DNA from: Thermus caldilimi
GTDB lineage: Bacteria > Deinococcota > Deinococci > Deinococcales > Thermaceae
Length of the DNA stretch: 64,000 bases
Assembly (NCBI RefSeq): GCF_004684245.1
Contig: NZ_CP038452.1
Coordinates: 2,032,796-2,096,795, forward strand
Direction: 5' to 3'
The notes below the pieces were generated by a model, which saw nothing but the letters and a program-made list of their open reading frames with translations, was not told the origin of the DNA and made no database searches. Made by a program: the position numbers and the translations under genes. Below are positions 49,951 to 57,058 of the stretch, piece by piece; position 1 is the stretch's first letter, and every line of letters starts with the position of its first letter.

Positions 49951-51156
49951 CTCAAAACTTGCACCTCCCGAATACCCTGCATGAACACCCCCTTCCCCCC
50001 GCAGGCGGGGGCCAAAGACCCAAAGCTCCCAGCTCGGCCATGAGGACCCGCAAGACCACCTCCGGCAGCAGCAGGCGCGCCGCTGCCCACCCAGCCTCCC
50101 GCCAAGAAAGACCTCTCCCGTCTGGAGCTAGCCTCACCCAGTGGGCCAGCAGGTAAGCCAGGAAGGACAGCACCAGAAACCGATGCACCCCCAAGGCCGT
50201 CCGCTGCCCAAAACGCCCCAGGGAAAACTCGCTCTTTACCGTGCGGAAGAAGTGCTCAATGGTAAACCGCCGCCGCCCCCACACCAGCACAGTCCGTGGC
50301 CCCGCAGGAAAGGTGGCCACCACGTACCGCCACTCCCACCCTCCCCCGGGTAAGGGATAGCGGTACCAGCTCACCCACACGGGAAAGGGAAGTCCCCGCA
50401 GATGCACCCGACTCCCCTGCCGTCTGAGCCCAAAGAGGGGAAGCCCCTCCCGCGTCTTTCGGTCCCGCCGCATCCCCACCACCGCTTCCAGACCCAACCC
50501 CCGCACCCCCACAAGAAACCGGGCGGTGCCGAAGGCAGCATCGGCCACCACCCGAAGGTGGAAGGACTTGCGCATCCAGGGGGGCAGGGAGGCCAGAAGA
50601 CGCAGGGCAAGGAGGGAAAGGGCCTTCTCCCCCTTCCCCCGCCACACCCGGTAGGCCCAGGGGATGCGCAGCTCTCCCAGCACCAGATAGAGCACCACCA
50701 GGTGGAGCCCCCACTTGCCGTGGAAAAAGGAGAGGGGCAAGGCGGGGAAGAGGCCCCGCTTCTCCAGGGTGACCAGGTCCAGGACCACCAGGAGCCTGGG
50801 CTTGGGCCCCCGCCTGGGCCTGGCCCGGTGGAGGGTTTCCTGGGCCTTCTTGCGAGCCAGGCGGATGAGGGCGCGGGTGGGCCAGGGATAGCGGTTGAGG
50901 AAGCGGGAGAGGGCGGAAGGGGACTTGGTCTTGCTGTGCTGGGGCCTGGCCTTGCCGTGGCCGGTGAGAAGGAGGAGAAGAAGCGCTTTGAGGGATTCGC
51001 GGAGGTGGGGGGTTGGCAGGAGGGCCAGGAGGGTCCAGAGTAGAGAATGGGCCGTTTGGGTCATGGCACCCTTCATCCGAAGGGAACCCGGCGGCCCTTT
51101 TCAAGTGGTCCCCTGGCGCATGGGTATGCGGGGGGTGGATAAGTGCAAGTTTTGAG
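49951..51156 (-). mobile_element. IS4/IS701-like insertion sequence, intact
   Basis: A 1206-bp element bounded by perfect 14-bp inverted repeats, CTCAAAACTTGCAC at 49951-49964 and its complement at 51143-51156. Four-base direct repeats ATTA flank it (49947-49950 and 51157-51160), so this is a recognisable insertion. The transposase gene fills it on the minus strand, and its stop codon lies inside the left repeat. Confidence 0.8.
49952..51076 (-). CDS. DDE transposase
   Basis: 374 residues. Likely catalytic acidic residues lie in LLVVLDLVTLEKRG (first Asp), LRVVADAAFG (second Asp) and RRRFTIEHFFRTVKSEFSLGRFGQRT (Glu in the YREK-like region). The architecture and flanking 4-bp repeats fit the IS4/IS701 superfamily; I cannot fix the family. 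The reading frame is intact, so the element may be active. ATG 51064 is an alternative start. Confidence 0.8.
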   Translation of the reverse strand: MKGAMTQTAHSLLWTLLALLPTPHLRESLKALLLLLLTGHGKARPQHSKTKSPSALSRFLNRYPWPTRALIRLARKKAQETLHRARPRRGPKPRLLVVLDLVTLEKRGLFPALPLSFFHGKWGLHLVVLYLVLGELRIPWAYRVWRGKGEKALSLLALRLLASLPPWMRKSFHLRVVADAAFGTARFLVGVRGLGLEAVVGMRRDRKTREGLPLFGLRRQGSRVHLRGLPFPVWVSWYRYPLPGGGWEWRYVVATFPAGPRTVLVWGRRRFTIEHFFRTVKSEFSLGRFGQRTALGVHRFLVLSFLAYLLAHWVRLAPDGRGLSWREAGWAAARLLLPEVVLRVLMAELGALGLWPPPAGGRGCSCRVFGRCKF

Positions 51157-51387
51157 ATTAGCTACCTAAGCGATTTGCTCTGTGATGCCTGGGACACGCG
51201 CCCTCTAGACTAGGCACCTAGCAGATGTTAGGCTGGAGGCCAAAGGGGAACAAGATGAAGAGGGCCAAACCACTACCGCCGCAAGTAAAGTTTCAGATCG
51301 CCCTGGAAGTCGTGAAAGGGAAGAAAAGTGCGGTGGAGATCGCTCGCGCATACGGCATCCACCCCAACACCGTCTACAAGTACCGGG

Positions 51388-51411
51388 GTCACGGGCAAAG
51401 CCCGTAGCTTG
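51388..51411 (+). repeat. GTC-hairpin element, copy 1
   Basis: GTC (51388-51390), stem ACGGGC, loop AAA, stem GCCCGT, then AGCTTG. The T-A-G at the 3' edge of the stem makes an in-frame stop in orfA. It belongs to a family seen six times in this region (see findings). Confidence 0.55.
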
Positions 51412-51492
51412 TTGAGCTCATGGCCAAAGGAGCCTCTCTCTTTTCCGAGAAGACCCCGGAGAAGGAGTACGAGAAGAAGATCCGCGAGCTGG

Positions 51493-51516
51493 GTCAGCCC
51501 CGAAGGGGCTATCTTG
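51493..51516 (+). repeat. GTC-hairpin element, copy 2
   Basis: GTC (51493-51495), stem AGCCCC, loop GAA, stem GGGGCT, then ATCTTG. It interrupts the OrfA sequence EKKIREL/QLIG, adding about 24 nt in frame. The element is flanked by TGGG on both sides. Confidence 0.65.
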
Positions 51517-51533
51517 GGCAGTTGATCGGCAAT

Positions 51534-53197
51534 CCACATTCCGCACCCCTCCCACCTTCCCGTAGGATTTCGGGGTGGCAGAGACTCCCGACCTGCACGT
51601 GTACGACCTCGGCCACCTGGGCTTGGTGGCCGGCATCCTGGACCGCATCGGACTGGTATCCCTGGTGGACAGGCGGGTAGGTCCCCGCCCGGGGGAGAAG
51701 GTGAGCACGGGGGTTGCCCTGAAGGCCGCGGTCCTCAACGCCCTGGGCTTCCTCTCCTCCCCCCTTTACCTCTTCGGCCACTTCTGGGAGGGCAAGCCCA
51801 CGGAGTGGCTCTTGGGGAAGGGCATCACCCCGGACCTCCTCAACGACGACCGCATGGGGCGGATGCTGGACAGCCTGTATGCGGTGGGGGTGACGGAGCT
51901 CTTCCTGGAGGTGGCCAAGGAGGCCCACCGGGCCTTTGCCTTCCCGGTGCGGGCCTTGCACGTGGACACCACCAGCTTCCACGTGCACGGGCGGTATGAG
52001 GGAACGGGGGAGGAGGAGGCTATCCACCTGGTGCGGGGGTACAGCCGGGACCACCGGCCGGACCTCAGGCAGTGGGTGATGGGCCTGGTGTGCGCGGACA
52101 CGGGGGGCATCCCCCTGCTCTTTGCTCCTGAGGACGGGAACGCTGCGGACCGCAAGACCCTGGTGGACCTGGTGTCCCGGTACCGGGAGGCCTTGGACCT
52201 GGGGGAGGTGGTGGTCCTGGACGGGGCGGGCTACACCCGGGAGAACCTGAAGGCCCTGGGGTCTTTCCCTTGGATCCTGCGGGTGCCGGCCACGTTGCGG
52301 GAGGCCAAGGCCTTGCTTGGGGAGGAGTTTCCGGAGGGGGCGTGGGTTTCCCTGGACCCGGGGTACCGGGGGCTGGAGGTGGAGAGGACCTACGGGGGCG
52401 TACGGCAGCGGTGGGTGTTGGTGGAGAGCGCGGCGCGGGGGGAAGAGGAGAGGGGCAGGCTGGAGGAGCGGATAGGGCGGGCGCAAAGGGAGGCGGAAGG
52501 GGTCCTGCGGAGGCTTTTGGCGCGGCGGTTTGCCTGCGATAGGGATGCCCGGCGGGCTTTGGAGGAGGCGAGCCGGGGGCTGGCCTACCACCGCCGGGTG
52601 TACCTGGGGGTGCGGGAGGAGCGGCGGAGGGGAAAGGTGGGGCGCCCCCGGAAGGGGGAAAGCCCTTTGGGGGTGGGGTACCGCCTTTGGGCGCGGGTGG
52701 AGCGGGACGAGGGGAAGGTGGCGAAGGCGAAGCGGGGGCTGGGGAGGTTTCTCCTGGCCACCAACGTGCTGGAGCGGGAGAGGCTCCCTTTGGGGGAGGT
52801 GCTTGAGCGGTACAAGGGGCAGACGCGCACGGTGGAGCGGGGGTTCCGCTTTCTAAAAGACCCCATGTTCTTCACGGGGAGCACCTTTTTGAAGCGGCCG
52901 GAGCGGGTGATGGCTTTGGGGATGGTGATGGCCCTGGCGCTGCTGGTGTACGCCTTGGGGGAGTGGGAGCTGCGGCGGAGGCTTGAGGAGGAGGGGGAGG
53001 GGGTGCCGGACCAGAAGGGGAAGTCCACGGCGAGGCCCACCTTGCGGTGGGTGTTCCAGCTCTTTTTTTGGTTGCGTCTGGTGGTCCTGGAAGGACGGGT
53101 GGCGGTGCTGAACCTCAAGCCCCATCACGAGCGGGTGGTGCGCCTCTTGGGGGTGGAGCGATATTACCTCCTGCAGTGAGAGGGGTGCGGAATGTGG
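51534..53197 (+). mobile_element. IS1634-like insertion sequence, intact
   Basis: A 1664-bp element with perfect 18-bp terminal inverted repeats: CCACATTCCGCACCCCTC at 51534-51551 and its complement at 53180-53197. No direct repeat flanks it, and the ends of the interrupted IS3 element on each side do not abut, so insertion was accompanied by a deletion or followed by rearrangement. It contains one transposase gene. Confidence 0.8.
51575..53179 (+). CDS. IS1634-family transposase
   Basis: 534 residues from a GTG. The N-terminal HDLGHLGLVAGILDRIGLVSLVDR segment resembles the DUF4277 domain of IS1634 transposases. Catalytic DDE candidates lie in VRALHVDTTSFHVHG, VVVLDGAGYTRENL and KGQTRTVERGFRFLKDPMFF. 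The frame is uninterrupted and codon use matches the host. It reads rightward on the same strand as the disrupted IS3 gene. Confidence 0.85.
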   Translation: MAETPDLHVYDLGHLGLVAGILDRIGLVSLVDRRVGPRPGEKVSTGVALKAAVLNALGFLSSPLYLFGHFWEGKPTEWLLGKGITPDLLNDDRMGRMLDSLYAVGVTELFLEVAKEAHRAFAFPVRALHVDTTSFHVHGRYEGTGEEEAIHLVRGYSRDHRPDLRQWVMGLVCADTGGIPLLFAPEDGNAADRKTLVDLVSRYREALDLGEVVVLDGAGYTRENLKALGSFPWILRVPATLREAKALLGEEFPEGAWVSLDPGYRGLEVERTYGGVRQRWVLVESAARGEEERGRLEERIGRAQREAEGVLRRLLARRFACDRDARRALEEASRGLAYHRRVYLGVREERRRGKVGRPRKGESPLGVGYRLWARVERDEGKVAKAKRGLGRFLLATNVLERERLPLGEVLERYKGQTRTVERGFRFLKDPMFFTGSTFLKRPERVMALGMVMALALLVYALGEWELRRRLEEEGEGVPDQKGKSTARPTLRWVFQLFFWLRLVVLEGRVAVLNLKPHHERVVRLLGVERYYLLQ

Positions 53198-53225
53198 GGA
53201 AAGGGAACCCAAGCCCTTTGAGCTG

Positions 53226-53247
53226 CAGAACCTACGCTTCGCGTGAC
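53226..53247 (-). repeat. GTC-hairpin element, copy 3
   Basis: On the minus strand: GTC (53247-53245), stem ACGC, loop GAA, stem GCGT, then AGGTTC. A shorter stem than other copies, but the same loop and flanks. It lies just before the VTYADFT segment of orfB, in reverse orientation. Confidence 0.45.
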
Positions 53248-53309
53248 GTACGCCGACTTCACCCTGCTTCCTTACGGGGGCGGCAGGGTGTGGTTCCTGC
53301 CCATCCTGG

Positions 53310-53329
53310 GTCAGCCGTAGGCTACTTTG
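53310..53329 (+). repeat. GTC-hairpin element, copy 4
   Basis: GTC (53310-53312), stem AGCC, loop GTA, stem GGCT, then ACTTTG. The preceding 11 bases are identical to those in copy 2. The orfB reading frame is lost at this point. Confidence 0.5.
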
Positions 53330-53951
53330 CCCATGCCACCCACGCGGTCCTAGCCTGGGGGATGGGGCCTTCCCCTACGGCGGCCCTGGCCCTGGGGGTG
53401 TGGGAGGGGGCCAAGGAGTGGATCCGGGGGAAACGGGCCGGGAGCCCCGGGCTCTCATCCAACACGACCAGGGGGGCGTTTCTGAGCCATGAGTGGGTGG
53501 GGAAGCTTCTTTTGGAGGACGGGCAGAGGGTGTCTTAGAGGCTGTCGTAAAAGTCTCCCACCTCCCCTTACGCGGCCCTCGCCAGCCGCTTCACCAGCAA
53601 GCGTAGCATGCCCAAGTACAACCACGCCTCGCTGACGGAAGGATGCTGCTCGTAATCCTTGCTCAACCTCCGGTTCCTCCCCAACCACGCAAACGTCCGC
53701 TCCACCACCCACCGCTTGGGCAACGGCTTAAAGCCCTCTACCCGGGGAAGCTCCGGCACCTCCTCCCCCTCCCGCACCCACACCCCCCGCACCCCGGCGT
53801 AAGGATGGGCCACCACCTCCAGCTCTAACCCCAGGGCCTCCAAAAAGCCCCTTAGGCCCCGGTAGCCCCAGTCCCCATACACCTTCCTCACCCTCGGCCA
53901 CAGACCAAGGTCCATCCCCTCCAAAACCGCTTTCCCACCCCACTTGTCGTA

Positions 53952-53978
53952 CCCAAGATTCGCCCCTTCGGGGCGGAC
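53952..53978 (-). repeat. GTC-hairpin element, copy 5
   Basis: On the minus strand: GTC (53978-53976), stem CGCCCC, loop GAA, stem GGGGCG, then AATCTTGGG. The closing base pair is C-G, where copies 1-4 have A-T, so pairing is conserved while sequence changes. It adds about 25 nt to the transposase gene and breaks the frame. Confidence 0.65.
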
Positions 53979-54083
53979 CGTTGGCCGGGTGAACGTATGC
54001 CCGGAGCATCCTCCCCCCGGTATCCACCACCACTTGGCGTTTCCGCCCCTTCACCCTCTTGGCCCCGTCGTTGCCTCGGGGCC

Positions 54084-54090
54084 CCCCTTT
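54084..54090 (-). promoter_or_regulatory. Programmed -1 frameshift site (IS5 transposase)
   Basis: The minus-strand heptamer A_AAG_GGG in the OrfA frame is a canonical X_XXY_YYZ slippery site. A -1 shift joins OrfA to the conserved OrfB sequence. The AAG codon is in phase with the ATG at 54437. Confidence 0.6.
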
Positions 54091-54473
54091 TCCGTGGTCT
54101 TCACCGATTGGCTGTCCACCACCAGGGCGCTGGGAGAGGCATACCGCCTTTCTCTTTCCCGGTCCCGCCGGACCAGGGCCTGAGCTGCCCTCTCCCAAAC
54201 CCTTTCTTTCTGCCACTTGCGGAAGTAGTGGTAGACCGTGGACCAGTGGGGTAGGTCATGGGGCATGGCACGCCACTTAATGCCGTTTTCCAGAACATAC
54301 AGGATAGCGTTGACGATTTCTCGGCGAGGCACCTTGGCGGGGCGACCCCCGGGCTTGGGGGCGGGGATCAGGGGCTCAAGGATGGCCCATTCCTCATCGC
54401 TGAGGTCGCTGGGGTAAGATGTGCGTGTCCTCTGCACCCTTCAAGGATACAAGACTTTTACGACAGCCTCTTA

Positions 54474-54716
54474 TAGCCTGATGGGGCCACGGGGGAACCC
54501 GGTGGTGGAGTTCTTTTTCTCCCGCTTTAAGGGGAGAACCGGGACCTCTTCCTGGGGCTCGAACACTTGAGGAGCTGAGGGGGGTGATAGCGGCGCGGAT
54601 CAGGTATTACCACGAGGGGCGGCTGCACTCGGGGCTGGGGTACCGGATCCCGGGGGAGGCCTTGCGGGAGGCTCTGGGGGCTTCACGTGGCAAAGAGGCA
54701 GGAAGTGCTCAAGATT
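54474..54716 (+). pseudogene. IS3-family orfB remnant, 3' part
   Basis: Continues the IS3 OrfB after the IS5-like insertion: MGPRGNPVVEFFFSRFKG (third catalytic Glu) in one frame, then, after a 1-base shift, RTLEELRGVIAARIRYYHEGRLHSGLGYRIPGEALREALG, the normal IS3 C-terminus. Together with the pieces at 51255 and 53198 it shows that one IS3 element has been opened by two other IS elements. Confidence 0.75.
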
Positions 54717-54726
54717 AGGGGCGCAA

Positions 54727-54750
54727 TTCACAGCCGAAGGCTAGGTTTTT
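54727..54750 (+). repeat. GTC-hairpin element, copy 6 (variant)
   Basis: TTCAC, then stem AGCC (54732-54735), loop GAA, stem GGCT, then AGGTTTTT. The 5' flank departs from GTC, but stem, loop and the AGGTT 3' flank match copy 3. It lies between the IS3 end and the next transposase fragment. Confidence 0.4.
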
Positions 54751-54958
54751 GGGGAGGGTGAGGAACTGGATAGAGACGCGTTTCAGCGTGATGGTGCGTT
54801 CCCTGGGGCTTGGCCGGGTTGAGGCTCGCTCCTACTGGGGGCTGGTGGCGAGGGTGAACCTCATCCGCTTTGGGGTCCCTACACCCCAAATGAACACCCT
54901 GGCCCACAACCTCATCCGGAGTCGGGTTCTGCTCAAGGTGGCAGGGGTGGAGCTTTGA
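54751..54958 (+). pseudogene. C-terminal fragment of a DDE transposase
   Basis: About 68 residues: WIETRFSVMVRSLGLGRVEARSYWGLVARVNLI, then RFGVPTPQMNTL, then AHNLIRSRVLLKVAGVEL. The outer parts read as a transposase C-terminus (IS982- or IS5-like, uncertain). The middle looks like an insertion of about 30 nt holding an 8-bp hairpin, TTTGGGGT (54869-54876) and ACCCCAAA (54883-54890). The remaining 153 bp to the next gene hold no feature I can support. Confidence 0.5.
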
Positions 54959-55111
54959 GGTAGCAAACGGAGGGATGGGGCTTGGTATTATTTACGTGGT
55001 CACCCTTGCCCTTCGTGAGGGTCGAGGAGTGCCATCCAAGGAATCCAAACACTCGCAAGCGCAAGCAGGGAGCGCATAAAACGGCAAATTTGACCTGGTG
55101 GGCGGCGTGTC

Positions 55112-55903
55112 ATGGTAGCTGAAAAGAATCTGCTCCTGACCCTAGCTTTGGTTAACTCTTATACCCCCTCCCTTCTCCGCTTCCGGGGTCCCCTACTTCG
55201 GGAGTTAGTTCGCCGGGGGGTTAAGGTGTGGGCTCTGGGACCGGACTACACCCCGGAGGCCAGGGCAGGGGTGGAGGCTTTGGGGGTGTTGCCCGTGGAT
55301 TATCCCCTGAGCCGCACGGGGTTGAGCCCCCTCGAAGACCTCCGCTCTTTTCTGTCCCTCCTCCGCTTTTTCCGCCGGGAGCGTCCGGAGGCGGTTCTCA
55401 CCTGGCAGGCCAAGCCCAATGCCTACGGCATCCCGGCTGCAGCCTTGGCCGGGGTCCCCCATAGGGCGGCGGTGGTGGAGGGCTTGGGGTATGCCTTCAC
55501 CCCGGGCGAGGAGAACTTCAAGAAGCGGCTTCTGCGGGAGGTGCTTTCGGTTCTTTACCGCATCAGCTTTGCCCTGGCCCACAAGGTGTTCTTCCTCAAC
55601 CCGGACGACCTCGAGGAGTTCGTGGCCCGGGGCCTGGTGCGTAGGGAAAAGGCGGTCCTCCTGGGGGGGATCGGCGTTCCCCTGGAGGAGTGGCCACCGG
55701 CCCCGCCCCACCTGTATCCCCCCACCTTTACCCTCATTGCCCGTCTCCTGAAGGAAAAGGGGGTGCGGGAATTCGCCGAGGCGGCCCGCAGGATGAAGGC
55801 CAGACACCTGAACCCGGAGGCGCGCTTCCTGCTCATCGGCCCTCTGAACACCATCCCTGGGGCTATCCCAGGATATTCAAGAGGAAGATTCCAAGGGTGG
55901 TAA
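55112..55903 (+). CDS. Glycosyltransferase family 4, C-terminally truncated
   Basis: 263 residues. The N-terminal GT-B half is intact (LTLALVNSYTPSLLRFRGPLLRELVRRG; KPNAYGIPAAALAGVPHRAAVVEGLGYAF). The second half starts (TFTLIARLLKEKGVREFAEAARRM...FLLIGPLNTIPGAIP) and then stops after 11 unrelated residues. Normal relatives run on for about 100 residues with the donor-sugar EX7E motif. That motif is missing here, so the enzyme is probably inactive. The 3' junction region (about 55865-55930) is A+T-richer and reads as foreign sequence in another frame. Confidence 0.7.
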   Translation: MVAEKNLLLTLALVNSYTPSLLRFRGPLLRELVRRGVKVWALGPDYTPEARAGVEALGVLPVDYPLSRTGLSPLEDLRSFLSLLRFFRRERPEAVLTWQAKPNAYGIPAAALAGVPHRAAVVEGLGYAFTPGEENFKKRLLREVLSVLYRISFALAHKVFFLNPDDLEEFVARGLVRREKAVLLGGIGVPLEEWPPAPPHLYPPTFTLIARLLKEKGVREFAEAARRMKARHLNPEARFLLIGPLNTIPGAIPGYSRGRFQGW

Positions 55904-55936
55904 GGCTGGAAAAGGAGCTAAGGCGAAATCAACGCT

Positions 55937-57043
55937 ATGAGGTTGCTTTATGTCGTCACGCGACCTGAGCCCGGGGGAGCCCAGGTGCACCTCCTAGAGC
56001 TTCTGAGAGCTTTCCGTGATATGGCGGAGCTGCACCTGGGTGTGGGGGTAGAAGGGAATGATTTTTTGGTACGGAAGGCCCGGGAGCTTGGGGTGGAGGT
56101 GCATCCCTTGCGGCACATGGTGCAGCCCATACGGCCCGATAGGGACGCACTGGCCTTCCACGAGGTGGTGAGCCTGGTTCGCCGCCTACGTCCCAACCTC
56201 CTCCACGCCCACTCCTCCAAGGCGGGGTTCCTGGGCCGGCTAGCCGCGCGGGCGGTGGGCGTGAAAAGCGTGTTTACTGCCCACGGCTGGGCTTTTACCG
56301 AGGGGGTGAGCCCTGGGCGGAGGGTGCTGGCCCTTACCCTAGAGAGGGTGGCCGGGAGGGCAACAGACATGGTGATCGCCGTATCCGATCGGGACCGCGA
56401 GCTGGCTCTGAGGTACCGGGTGGTGCCCCCGGAGCGGATCCAGGTTATCTGGAATGGGGTACCGGACTCGCCCTTAAGGGCGGACCCTGCCCGCGAGCCC
56501 CCAAGGGTGGTGATGGTGGCCCGTTTTGCTCCCCCAAAGGACCACGCCCTGCTCCTTCGGGCCCTTTCTGATCTTCGGCACCTGCCCTGGGCCTTGGACC
56601 TGGTGGGGGATGGGCCGCTTCTTCCCCAGGTGCAGAAGCTTGCCCAGGAGCTGGGTCTTGGCGAAAGGGTGCGGTTTTGGGGTAGCCGGCCGGATGTGGA
56701 CCGCTTGCTCGCCGAGGCGCAGATCTTCGTGCTGGCCTCCCATTGGGAGGGGCTACCCCTTTCGGTCCTCGAGGGCATGCGGGCTGGGCTTCCCGTGGTG
56801 GCCTCGGACGTGGGGGGGGTTCGGGAAGCGGTGGTGCACGGCGAAACGGGTTTCTTGGTGGAGCGGGGTAGCCGGAACCAGCTTAAGGCACGGCTGGAAG
56901 CCTTGTTCTCCGACCCAGCCTTGCGGGTGCGTATGGGGTCCGCAGGCCGGGCCCGCTACGAGGCCCATTTCCGCTTGGAGAAGATGCTGGAGCGCACCTG
57001 GAGGGTCTACGTTCAGGTGTTGGGGCATGGTGGGGATCTTTGA
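55937..57043 (+). CDS. Glycosyltransferase family 4
   Basis: 368 residues, complete. Start YVVTRPEPGGAQVHLLELLRAF, acceptor-side PNLLHAHSSKAGFLGRLAARAVG and VFTAHGWAFTEG, donor-side VMVARFAPPKDHALLLRALSDL, and EGLPLSVLEGMRAGLPVVASDVGGVREAVVHGETGFLVERGS with the EX7E pair. It resembles transferases that add sugars to lipid carriers. It lies directly upstream of the sugar-phosphate transferase. Confidence 0.9.
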   Translation: MRLLYVVTRPEPGGAQVHLLELLRAFRDMAELHLGVGVEGNDFLVRKARELGVEVHPLRHMVQPIRPDRDALAFHEVVSLVRRLRPNLLHAHSSKAGFLGRLAARAVGVKSVFTAHGWAFTEGVSPGRRVLALTLERVAGRATDMVIAVSDRDRELALRYRVVPPERIQVIWNGVPDSPLRADPAREPPRVVMVARFAPPKDHALLLRALSDLRHLPWALDLVGDGPLLPQVQKLAQELGLGERVRFWGSRPDVDRLLAEAQIFVLASHWEGLPLSVLEGMRAGLPVVASDVGGVREAVVHGETGFLVERGSRNQLKARLEALFSDPALRVRMGSAGRARYEAHFRLEKMLERTWRVYVQVLGHGGDL

Positions 57044-57058
57044 GTTAGGGTGAAATCT

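Larger units (their letters stand above)
51255..51533 (+). pseudogene. IS3-family orfA remnant, 5' part
   Basis: The first 45 residues look like an IS3-type HTH protein: MKRAKPLPPQVKFQIALEVVKGKKSAVEIARAYGIHPNTVYKYR. A TAG stop then interrupts it (51405-51407) in a hairpin element. The same frame continues as AKGASLFSEKTPEKEYEKKIREL, a typical coiled-coil tail of OrfA. It is split again by a second hairpin element (residues GQPRRGYLG) and finally cut by the IS1634-like insertion at 51534. It cannot encode a working protein. Confidence 0.75.
53198..53534 (+). pseudogene. IS3-family orfB remnant, middle part
   Basis: Fragments of an IS3-type integrase-like OrfB in several frames. VTYADFTLLPYGGGRVWFLPIL holds the region around the first catalytic Asp. 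After a frame change comes THAVLAWGMGPSPTAALALGVWEGAKEW, then GAFLSHEWVGKLLLEDGQRVS near the third block. The breaks coincide with two hairpin elements (53226-53247 and 53310-53329). The N-terminal third is missing. The IS5-like insertion at 53538 cuts the rest. Confidence 0.75.
53568..54437 (-). pseudogene. IS5-family transposase (OrfA/OrfB), disrupted
   Basis: OrfA starts at 54437 (MQRTRTSYPSDLSDEEWAIL) and covers the N-terminal DUF4096-like domain to VVDSQSVKTTEKGG, holding the first catalytic Asp. A -1 shift at the A_AAG_GGG heptamer (54084-54090) would continue as PRGNDGAKRVKGRKRQVVVDTGGRMLRAYVHPAN. A hairpin element (53952-53978) interrupts there. A third frame resumes with HDKWGGKAVLEGMDLGLWPRVRKVYGDWGYRG and ends RWVVERTFAWLGRNRRLSKDYE, with the catalytic Glu. 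Without the insertion it would be a normal two-frame IS5 transposase. Confidence 0.8.
53538..54470 (-). mobile_element. IS5-family insertion sequence, inactivated
   Basis: A 933-bp element with perfect 19-bp inverted repeats, GAGGCTGTCGTAAAAGTCT at 53538-53556 and its complement at 54452-54470. Flanking TTA direct repeats (53535-53537, 54471-54473) fit the TNA target of the IS427 group. It is inserted in the IS3 orfB remnant. Its transposase frame is broken by a hairpin element. Confidence 0.85.

Noticed and set aside
53376-53460. A seventh GTC-hairpin in the orfB remnant near GGGAGCCCCGGGCTC
   Set aside because: It has a GC stem but lacks GTC, the GAA loop and the 3' flank; ordinary decay of the gene explains it.
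55003-55033. Possible GTC-hairpin copy at GGTCACCC...AGGGTCG
   Set aside because: The loop would be about 11 bases and the 3' flank does not match; too weak to count.
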